NCBI GenBank assembly: GCA_023424865.1
Contig: JAFADM010000070.1
Span: forward strand, 1-20,780
Origin: Bacillota bacterium
GTDB lineage: Bacteria > Bacillota_A > Clostridia > DSM-8532
DNA: 20,780 nucleotides
Reading direction: 5' to 3'
The position numbers and the translations under genes were made by a program. Shown piece by piece: positions 15,690 to 20,780 of this stretch; within the stretch, counting starts at the first letter, position 1, and each line of letters opens with the position of its first letter. The notes under the pieces were generated by a model. It saw nothing but the letters and a program-made list of their open reading frames with translations, was not told the DNA's origin and ran no database searches.

Positions 15690-16457
15690 CTATCGTACAA
15701 ATGACTCCACGATTTGCTTTGTGATAAGGTTCCACCCATCCACCAGGAGAAAAAGCAGAATTTTAAAGGGCATGGAGATCATAACAGGAGGAAGCATCAT
15801 CATACCCATGGACATAAGCGTACTGGCTACCACCATATCAATGACCAGAAAAGGGATATAAAGCATAAAGCCCATAAAAAAGGCTGTTTTCAGCTCACTT
15901 ATCATAAAGGCCGGAATCACCACGGTTAAGGGCAAATCTGTTAAATTCTCCGGCGGGGCTTCCTCAGCTATTTCAGCAAAAAGAGCAATATCTTTATCAT
16001 AGGCGTATTCCAGCATGAACTCCTTGGCTCTCAAAGAAGAAATATCAATGGCCTCTTCCATGCTTATCTGGTTCTCGGCAAAGGGCTTGAGGGCATTGTT
16101 ATTAATGTCGGTGAAAACAGGATTCATTATAAAAAAGGTTAAGAAGAGCGCAAGACCTACAACGATTTGATTTGGAGGAATCTGCTGCGTACCCATGGAA
16201 TTTCTTAAAAAAGAAAGTACGATGATAATACGGGTAAAGGAAGTCATCATGATAAGGATGGATGGCAGCAAGGATAAAACCGTCAGCAATAGCAGCAGCT
16301 TTATGCTGTTGCTGATTTCCTGGGGATTCTCTGTGTTTTGAATGGTTATTCCACCGTCAGATATGGAAATGCCCGGTGCTGCGAGGGCAACCGAGCTTGT
16401 AATCACTAGAAAAACGGTAATTAAAAGGAGTATTTTTGATACCTTTTTCTTGAGCAT
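15690..16457 (-). CDS. fliP: Flagellar export gate protein FliP
   Basis: A 255-residue FliP, which forms the core ring of the export pore with FliQ and FliR. I start at the ATG at 16457, giving a cleavable-type signal peptide MLKKKVSKILLLITVFLVIT with a likely cut after SSVALA. A TTG four codons upstream sits directly on the AAAGG ribosome site and is less likely, although the ATG is then about 12 bases from it. Family signatures are clear: MMTSFTRIIIVLSFLRNSMG (about 70-89), GTQQIPPNQIVVGLALFLTFF, and PLTVVIPAFMISELKTAFFMGF leading into the C-terminal spans ending MISMPFKILLFLLVDGW. Four membrane spans follow the signal peptide. It starts about 20 bases after fliO. Confidence 0.95.
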   Translation of the reverse strand: MLKKKVSKILLLITVFLVITSSVALAAPGISISDGGITIQNTENPQEISNSIKLLLLLTVLSLLPSILIMMTSFTRIIIVLSFLRNSMGTQQIPPNQIVVGLALFLTFFIMNPVFTDINNNALKPFAENQISMEEAIDISSLRAKEFMLEYAYDKDIALFAEIAEEAPPENLTDLPLTVVIPAFMISELKTAFFMGFMLYIPFLVIDMVVASTLMSMGMMMLPPVMISMPFKILLFLLVDGWNLITKQIVESFVR

Positions 16458-16478
16458 GGGATATGCCAACCTTTCTGG

Positions 16479-16985
16479 TTATTCTGCCCGTCCATGAAGT
16501 CTGCGAAGTCGCTTAATCCCAGCGGAGAGTCCATTGCTTTCTTCTTCTCCTGTGAATTCGTCCTTCGCAGAAGAAGCCTGTACCGATTCCTCTTCATCGG
16601 CAGAGGCCGGCTGAGCCGTCTTCTTCGCTTGCTGTTTATTTCCACCCAGCCCCGAATAAGTCTCGAAAATCTGCCTGAAGTCAAACCTGCCGACAGGTTC
16701 CCGAACCTCCTCTTTTACTTCTTCAATGAGGAGGGAATCTTTTTCTATCTCAGATACCAGTTCCAATCCCTTTTTGGTATTAAGAAAAAGGAAATACTTT
16801 GTGCCAACACGAATAAGACTAAGAGACCTGTCCGGTCCGACAGCCATGGTCTCGATGACCTTCATATGCCTGTTATTAGCGCCGCCTGCCATTTTCTTTC
16901 CAAGAAACCGGGAGGTTATATAGCTCAGATATAAAACCAGAGCAATAGCGGCCAATATTCCCATCAACTGCAAGAAGTCTTTCAT
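16479..16985 (-). CDS. fliO: Flagellar export assembly protein FliO
   Basis: A 168-residue FliO, a bitopic membrane protein that helps FliP assemble into the export gate. One N-terminal membrane span (about residues 7-25, LMGILAAIALVLYLSYI) is followed by the FliO core: KMAGGANNRHMKVIETMAVGPDRSLSLIRVGTKYFLF (about 31-67). The remainder (about 85-168) is a variable, charged cytoplasmic tail rich in Glu, Lys, Ala and Ser, ending in a basic segment RLRRLHGRAE. The ATG is preceded by AAGGAAG about eight bases upstream and lies 21 bases after cheY. FliO is poorly conserved, but the core motif and position directly before fliP support the call. Confidence 0.92.
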   Translation of the reverse strand: MKDFLQLMGILAAIALVLYLSYITSRFLGKKMAGGANNRHMKVIETMAVGPDRSLSLIRVGTKYFLFLNTKKGLELVSEIEKDSLLIEEVKEEVREPVGRFDFRQIFETYSGLGGNKQQAKKTAQPASADEEESVQASSAKDEFTGEEESNGLSAGIKRLRRLHGRAE

Positions 16986-17006
16986 CCTTTACTTCCTTTG
17001 CAGGAG

Positions 17007-17366
17007 TTACCCGACCACTTTTTTGACGGCTTCCAGAACTCTTTCAGCCTGAAACGGCTTAACAATAAAGTCTCTGGCACCTGCTTGAATGGATTCAATA
17101 ACCATTGCCTGCTGACCCATGGCTGAGCACATAATAATTTTTGCGGCGCTGTTTAAGGATTTAATCTGCTTAACGGCTTGAATGCCGTCCATCTCGGGCA
17201 TGGTTATATCCATAATCACCAAATCAGGATTTAATTCCTTATATTTTTCAACCGCTTTGAGTCCATTTTCGGCATCACCAACAACGGAATATCCGTTTTT
17301 AGAAAGGATGTCTTTAATCATCATACGCATGAATGCGGCATCATCGACGATCAGAATACTTGCCAT
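17007..17366 (-). CDS. cheY: Chemotaxis response regulator CheY
   Basis: A 119-residue single-domain receiver, the diffusible signal from CheA to the motor. The acidic pair Asp8-Asp9, phospho-acceptor Asp53 in LVIMDITMPEMDG, the conserved Ser81 and Lys103 in FIVKPF are all present. CheY in Gram-positives binds FliM and FliY; here it is encoded between fliY and the export genes, the usual Bacillus/Clostridia place, which supports CheY and not an orphan regulator. GAGAGGAA precedes the ATG with seven bases of spacing. The 107-base gap before it, after fliY, carries candidate promoter elements, so its level may be set partly on its own. Confidence 0.96.
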   Translation of the reverse strand: MASILIVDDAAFMRMMIKDILSKNGYSVVGDAENGLKAVEKYKELNPDLVIMDITMPEMDGIQAVKQIKSLNSAAKIIMCSAMGQQAMVIESIQAGARDFIVKPFQAERVLEAVKKVVG

Positions 17367-17412
17367 AGGTAAATTCCTCTCAATAAATAATTTTACATGT
17401 TGCTCTTATTAA

Positions 17413-17462
17413 ACTATACCACTATCGGTAGAACTTTACCACGATATTCGCTTTTTTGACAA
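17413..17462 (-). promoter_or_regulatory. Possible internal promoter(s) upstream of cheY
   Basis: Two overlapping sigma-A-like signals lie in the 107-base fliY-cheY gap on the minus strand. One is TTGTCA (17457-17462), 18 bases of spacer and TAAAGT (17433-17438). The other is an extended -10, TGG-TATAGT (17413-17421), with no good -35 box. Both would give leaders of about 45-65 bases for cheY. The same stretch has GGTA-TACC-GGTA repeats able to form small alternative hairpins. Each box is imperfect; prediction only. Confidence 0.35.
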
Positions 17463-17473
17463 AATAATTAACG

Positions 17474-18739
17474 TTACAGACGCTTTGAAGGATGAATGAT
17501 ATCAGTGATTCTAACACCGAAGCTTTCGTCAATAACGACGACTTCACCCTTGGCAATAGCCTTTCCGTTAACCAGTATGTCAACCGGTTCACCTGCCAGC
17601 TTATCCAATTCAATAATGGAACCCTGACCAAATTCAAGAATCTCCCTTATTCTCTTGGTAGTTCGGCCCAGCTCAACAGATACCTGCAGAGGTACATCCA
17701 TAAGAAGGCTGATATTTTTTCTTTCAAACTCCGCCATACCTTCATCCAATGAAGGAAACTGTGCCGGCTGAACATTAACGGGAATCATGGGCTGCTGGGG
17801 AGGTGCTCCGTAACCCTGAGGCGGCTGGTTTCCATAAGGATTCATAGCATAATTGGCAGGCTGTTGAGGCATTTGATACTGGGTATTGGGCATTTGAAAG
17901 GAAGCCTGCTGAGGAGGGTAAGGCGCTTGATTCTGTTGGTATGCGGGTTGGGGTATCTGAACCTGAGGCTGCTGGTATGCCGGCTGACTGGGCTGAGACG
18001 GTGGGTGAGCTGTCGGTTTAGCAGTATTGGCAGGCTTGTCCAAATCATTTTTTTTCAGCAGATTGGTTACCATTTCCTTTGCAAAGGATATAGGCAGCAC
18101 CTGCATGATTTCACTGTCAATGAGGTCTCCCACTTTTAAGGAAAAACGGATAAGAACCATTGCAGAATCCTTAGTAAGCCGAATGCGTTCAGAATCATAT
18201 GTATCGCTTACCAGAGTTGATTCCGGAGGTGATATATCTACCCGCTTGTCAAACATTGATGACAGGGAGGTGGCCGAGGATCCAACCATTTGATTCATGG
18301 CCTCGCTTATTGCACTGAGATGAAGCTCTGTAAGCTCCCCCTGCGCATTACCATATCCGTCGCCGCCCATCATCAGATCCGTGATGATTTTAACATCGCT
18401 TTCCTTCATAATAAGCAGGTTAAAACCGATAAGGCCTTCCGTGTACTGGACTCTCACAGCTACGTAGGGTTCTACAAACATCCCGGAAAAAGCTTCCCAT
18501 GTGGTTTCATCAACCTTGGGTGTTGTTATGTTGACCTTCTGGCCTAAAAGCGCATACAGGGTTGTAGCCGAGGTTCCCATGGATATATTTCCGATTTCAC
18601 CCAAAGCATCCTTTTCTTCCGCGGTTAAAAGAGAGACGCCGGCTGCCTTTTTCTCAGGAATGCCTGCGGAATCTTCTTCTTCAATGTCTGTTCCGTTGAG
18701 CAAAGCATCAATTTCTGCTTGTGATAACATATCTCCCAT
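17474..18739 (-). CDS. fliY: Flagellar motor switch phosphatase FliY (FliN domain fusion)
   Basis: A 421-residue FliY. The N-terminus MGDMLSQAEIDALLNG matches the CheY-P-binding peptide also found in FliM. A CheC-like phosphatase domain follows (about 38-225) with both active sites complete: Asp44, Glu48, Asn51, Pro74 and Ser142, Glu146, Asn149, Pro172. Residues 235-325 form a Pro/Gln/Tyr-rich, probably disordered linker with repeated PAYQQ and QMP units. The C-terminal SpoA/FliN domain (about 343-416, LLMDVPLQVSVELGRTTKRI to GVRITDII) builds the C-ring. It removes phosphate from CheY-P at the switch. The ATG directly follows the fliM stop with no bases between, served by GGGGGAGG in the end of fliM, so coupling is likely. 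Confidence 0.97.
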   Translation of the reverse strand: MGDMLSQAEIDALLNGTDIEEEDSAGIPEKKAAGVSLLTAEEKDALGEIGNISMGTSATTLYALLGQKVNITTPKVDETTWEAFSGMFVEPYVAVRVQYTEGLIGFNLLIMKESDVKIITDLMMGGDGYGNAQGELTELHLSAISEAMNQMVGSSATSLSSMFDKRVDISPPESTLVSDTYDSERIRLTKDSAMVLIRFSLKVGDLIDSEIMQVLPISFAKEMVTNLLKKNDLDKPANTAKPTAHPPSQPSQPAYQQPQVQIPQPAYQQNQAPYPPQQASFQMPNTQYQMPQQPANYAMNPYGNQPPQGYGAPPQQPMIPVNVQPAQFPSLDEGMAEFERKNISLLMDVPLQVSVELGRTTKRIREILEFGQGSIIELDKLAGEPVDILVNGKAIAKGEVVVIDESFGVRITDIIHPSKRL

Positions 18740-19726
18740 TTATTCATCCTCCCCCTTAATAATGTCGGTGACTTTAACCGCCGATTTTTTATTTCGGACA
18801 CCGGGCTTACCATAGAATTTTAACATGCTTCCTACAAGGACCTCAAGCTTTCCTTCAACACCGGTGTCCAAAGACAATACATCCCCTGTTTGGAGATTAA
18901 GAAATTCCCGGACAGATAAGCTTGTTCGGCCCAGTATGGCGGTAACGGGCACTCGTGTTTCCTCAACCTTGTTTCCGATAGTGGTTTTTGTTTCATCTGT
19001 CGATCCTTTTTCTATAGACGAAAACCATAATTTTGTGGTTAACATCGGCATTACGGGCTCTACTGTCATATGGGGTATACAAAGGTTTATCAGCCCTTCA
19101 ACATCTCCAATTCGAGCTGTAAACGTAATAAGGGCCACCATTTCGTTGGGCGACATAATCTGAACAAACTGAGCGTTTGTCTCCACCCTGTCAAGAACGG
19201 GCTTTATCTTGGCAACGTTCTCCCAGGGCTCCTGCATAAGTCCCAGCATCTGAGACATAATGCGCATCAGAATGGCCAGCTCAATTTCCGTAAACCCTCT
19301 TATCTTGTCCACGCCGTTGCCCCTACCACCCAGGATGCGGTCAATTAACGAATAGGCAATGGTGGGATTTATTTCAAATATGATGGACCCTAAAAAGGGC
19401 TTGAATTCAACAATTCCCAGCACGGCAGGATTTGCGATTGAGTTTGTAAACTCCGAGTACTGCAATGGCTGTACGGTTTGAACCTCTACCTGGACCAAGG
19501 TTCGCAGGTAGCCGGATAAAAAGTTTGTAAGAAAACGGGCATAATTTTCATTTATTATCTGGAGTGTACGGATATGATCCTTGGCAAACTTGCTTGGCCT
19601 GCGAAAATCATGGTTCCTTACCCTCTTTTCCGTTGTTTCCTTACTAATCTCCTTAACATCGAGCTCTCCCGTATTAAGCTGCTGTAGGAGCCTGTCTATT
19701 TCATTTTGGGAAAGTATGTCTCCCAC
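18740..19726 (-). CDS. fliM: Flagellar motor switch protein FliM
   Basis: FliM, the C-ring protein that binds CheY-P and sets rotation direction. I prefer the GTG at 19726, giving 328 residues starting MGDILSQNEIDRLLQQL: it has GGGAGG eight bases upstream and matches the usual FliM start. The ATG two codons earlier (19732) is only two bases from the same ribosome site. The LSQNEIDRLL peptide is the CheY-P-binding helix. The middle CheC-like domain (about 45-230) includes the structural motif ILGGRGNG but lacks the phosphatase residues, as normal for FliM. The C-terminal SpoA domain (about 250-320, VPVTAILGRTSLSVREFLNLQ to VKVTDII) contacts FliN/FliY. fliY begins at the next base after its stop. 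Confidence 0.96.
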   Translation of the reverse strand: MGDILSQNEIDRLLQQLNTGELDVKEISKETTEKRVRNHDFRRPSKFAKDHIRTLQIINENYARFLTNFLSGYLRTLVQVEVQTVQPLQYSEFTNSIANPAVLGIVEFKPFLGSIIFEINPTIAYSLIDRILGGRGNGVDKIRGFTEIELAILMRIMSQMLGLMQEPWENVAKIKPVLDRVETNAQFVQIMSPNEMVALITFTARIGDVEGLINLCIPHMTVEPVMPMLTTKLWFSSIEKGSTDETKTTIGNKVEETRVPVTAILGRTSLSVREFLNLQTGDVLSLDTGVEGKLEVLVGSMLKFYGKPGVRNKKSAVKVTDIIKGEDE

Positions 19727-19744
19727 GCGCATTTCCTCCCGTTA

Positions 19745-20254
19745 TTATTGTGATTGGATAATCCATTTGTCGAATACAATCTGGTGTATAAACTGTCCTT
19801 TAGGTGTAGAGCCGATAATTTCGTTAAAAATCTGCTTAAGATCGTCTCTGGCCGTTGCCATGGCACCCTCAGAGGTTAAATCTTCATAGGATTTACTAAG
19901 AAAATACTCAATTACAGCCTGTTTTAGCTGACTCAAATATTTTACCTGAACAATTTCGGTACGCTCTTCCTGAATTTTTTTCTTCTCTCCGCTATCATAA
20001 ATAATTGATACCGAAGCCATAATAAAGCTGTTCGGATGAGCTTCCGTTTTTTTCAGGTTAAACACAGGATTGTCCGAAGTCGTATAGGGCGAATACTCCA
20101 CCAGGTTAGCCGGCTCAACCACTGTTTCAATGGCACCCTCCTCCTCTACAGGGGGATTGGAGGCAACAAAATAGAAAATGGATACCACCGCCAGGGCAAT
20201 GGTCAAAACAGCTATGATCACAAATAAAATAATATAAGGCAACTTTCCCCGCAA
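19745..20254 (-). CDS. fliL: Flagellar basal body-associated protein FliL
   Basis: A FliL of about 169 residues, a single-span membrane protein that surrounds the stator and supports torque. The reading frame opens at a GTG (20263) which is part of the AAAGGGAG ribosome site itself; the TTG three codons later at 20254 has eight bases of spacing and gives the FliL-like start MRGKLPYIILFVIIAVL. I prefer the TTG, with moderate certainty. The membrane span covers about residues 6-31 and is followed by an extracytoplasmic stomatin-like domain: NPVFNLKKTEAHPNSFIMASVSI, then a helix LSQLKQAVIEYFLSKSYEDL and the closing GQFIHQIVFDKWIIQ. fliM follows after 18 bases. Confidence 0.92.
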   Translation of the reverse strand: MRGKLPYIILFVIIAVLTIALAVVSIFYFVASNPPVEEEGAIETVVEPANLVEYSPYTTSDNPVFNLKKTEAHPNSFIMASVSIIYDSGEKKKIQEERTEIVQVKYLSQLKQAVIEYFLSKSYEDLTSEGAMATARDDLKQIFNEIIGSTPKGQFIHQIVFDKWIIQSQ

Positions 20255-20299
20255 ATACGCCACTCCCTTTACTTTTTATTTCCGCAGATGAAGCTTCGA

Positions 20300-20524
20300 C
20301 TATTCCTCGTTTGGCAGGGGCATCGGACTAAGGGGCCTATTCAGCAAACCTGTTCTCTGTTTATATTCTACCACCTTGGAAATAACCTCTTCAACATTTT
20401 CAGCTACAACATATTTCTTTCCGTTGGTTAAAGTAACGACGGTATCGGGTGTTGCCTCTACCGTTTCTATCCATTCACAGTTAAGAATAAAGGAGGATTG
20501 ATTTAAACGTCTTACCTGTATCAT
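20300..20524 (-). CDS. flbD: FlbD family small flagellar protein
   Basis: A 74-residue FlbD (YlzI in Bacillus), a small protein encoded between the hook gene and fliL in Gram-positive fla/che operons. The ATG at 20524 (MIQVRRLNQSSFILNCEWIETVE) is preferred: GGAAGGAG lies eight bases before it, whereas the in-frame GTG nine bases earlier overlaps that site. The family pattern is seen in RLNQSSFILNCEWIETVEATPDT, the TLTNGKKYVVAENVEEVISKV core and a short Pro-rich tail. No membrane span. Its biochemical role is not well defined; it should not be confused with the unrelated Caulobacter transcription regulator of the same name. A strong hairpin lies in the gap between flgE and this gene. Confidence 0.92.
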   Translation of the reverse strand: MIQVRRLNQSSFILNCEWIETVEATPDTVVTLTNGKKYVVAENVEEVISKVVEYKQRTGLLNRPLSPMPLPNEE

Positions 20525-20590
20525 CCGGCTCACTCCTTCCGGCTTGTTGAATTAACAGCCTGCTTTAAATCACATAAGCCTTTAATTAAA

Positions 20591-20629
20591 CCAACCTGAG
20601 GGGCGGGCTAAAAGCCGCCCCGCAGTTGG
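20591..20629 (-). terminator. Strong GC-rich hairpin between flgE and flbD
   Basis: A 39-base inverted repeat begins 7 bases after the flgE stop. On the minus strand the core GGGGCGG and CCGCCCC pair over seven bases around an eight-base loop, and the outer arms CCAACTG and CAGGTTGG extend the stem with a single bulge. TTTAATT follows, a short, broken T run, so it may act as a partial terminator (attenuator) or as a 3' end that protects hook-gene mRNA. Since the operon clearly continues through flbD and fliL, full termination is unlikely. On the plus strand no T run follows it. Confidence 0.75.
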
Positions 20630-20636
20630 CAGCGCA

Positions 20637-20780
20637 TTAACGCTTCATATTAGCTAATTCCTGCAGAATTTCATCCGAGGTTGTCATAACGCGGCTGTTG
20701 GCCTGAAAACCTCTCTGGGTGATAATCATTTCGGTAAACTGATTAGCCAGATCCACATTGGACATTTCCAGGGTTCCGGG
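20637..20780 (-). CDS. flgE: Flagellar hook protein FlgE, C-terminal end (partial)
   Basis: The last 47 codons of a gene that enters from the right edge, too close to the edge for a long reading frame to be obvious. The translation [20 protein letters not shown] continues [20 protein letters not shown] and ends ELANMKR. This is the C-terminal heptad-rich helix shared by the FlgE/FlgG axial proteins, with the conserved [13 protein letters not shown] and QRGFQANSR motifs. It forms the D0 coiled coil in the inner tube of the hook. Position directly before flbD and fliL fits the hook protein FlgE and not the rod protein FlgG, but the short fragment alone would not decide between them. The TAA is followed by the GC-rich hairpin. 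Confidence 0.92.
   Translation of the reverse strand, partial: PGTLEMSNVDLANQFTEMIITQRGFQANSRVMTTSDEILQELANMKR

Noticed and set aside
17474..18739. Frameshift or gene fusion in the 421-residue FliY
   Set aside because: FliY is normally a CheC-like domain joined to FliN; both parts are intact and the extra length is in the low-complexity linker.
1..20780. Mobile elements, CRISPR arrays, tRNA/rRNA genes, phage or horizontally acquired islands
   Set aside because: All genes are co-directional and belong to one functional set with similar base composition; I saw no transposase, integrase, direct-repeat array or RNA gene.

Overview
The window is one continuous block of a flagellar and chemotaxis (fla/che) operon. 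All 24 genes I can support, including two cut by the window edges, lie on the minus strand, so transcription runs from position 20780 down to 1. I see no rRNA, tRNA, mobile element, CRISPR array or convincing plus-strand gene. The gene order, FliY with CheC-type phosphatase motifs, CheC plus CheD in place of CheZ, FlbD, and strong AGGAGG-type ribosome sites point to a motile Gram-positive bacterium of the Firmicutes, most likely class Clostridia. I cannot name a genus.

Layout in the direction of transcription. Hook, motor and switch: the end of flgE, a strong intercistronic hairpin, flbD, fliL, fliM, fliY and a cheY (20780-17007). Type III export gate: fliO, fliP, fliQ, fliR, flhB and flhA (16985-11066), with the largest gap of the window (about 226 bases) between flhB and flhA. 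Placement and number control: flhF and flhG (11050-8696). After a 133-base gap with a well-formed extended -10 promoter come a PilZ c-di-GMP receptor and the chemotaxis genes cheB, cheA, cheW, cheC and cheD (8562-3025). Last are a small unknown membrane protein, the flagellar sigma factor sigD/fliA, a FapA (DUF342) protein, a small charged unknown protein, and the first 15 codons of a membrane-anchored protein (3013-1).

Together the genes build the rod-hook export machinery, set where and how many flagella form, convert receptor signals into CheY phosphorylation (CheA/CheW), remove that phosphate (CheC, FliY), adapt receptors (CheB, CheD), let c-di-GMP influence swimming (PilZ), and switch on late flagellar genes (SigD). 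Coupled starts (cheB within pilZ, cheA on the cheB stop, fliY directly on the fliM stop) suggest tight co-translation.

This is mostly a well-known gene set; I did not find an undescribed system. The points worth a second look are the internal promoter(s) that could feed the che-sigD segment separately, several intercistronic hairpins, non-ATG starts in several basal-body and export genes where the first in-frame start lies on its own ribosome site, and two or three small proteins of unknown function around cheD, sigD and fapA.
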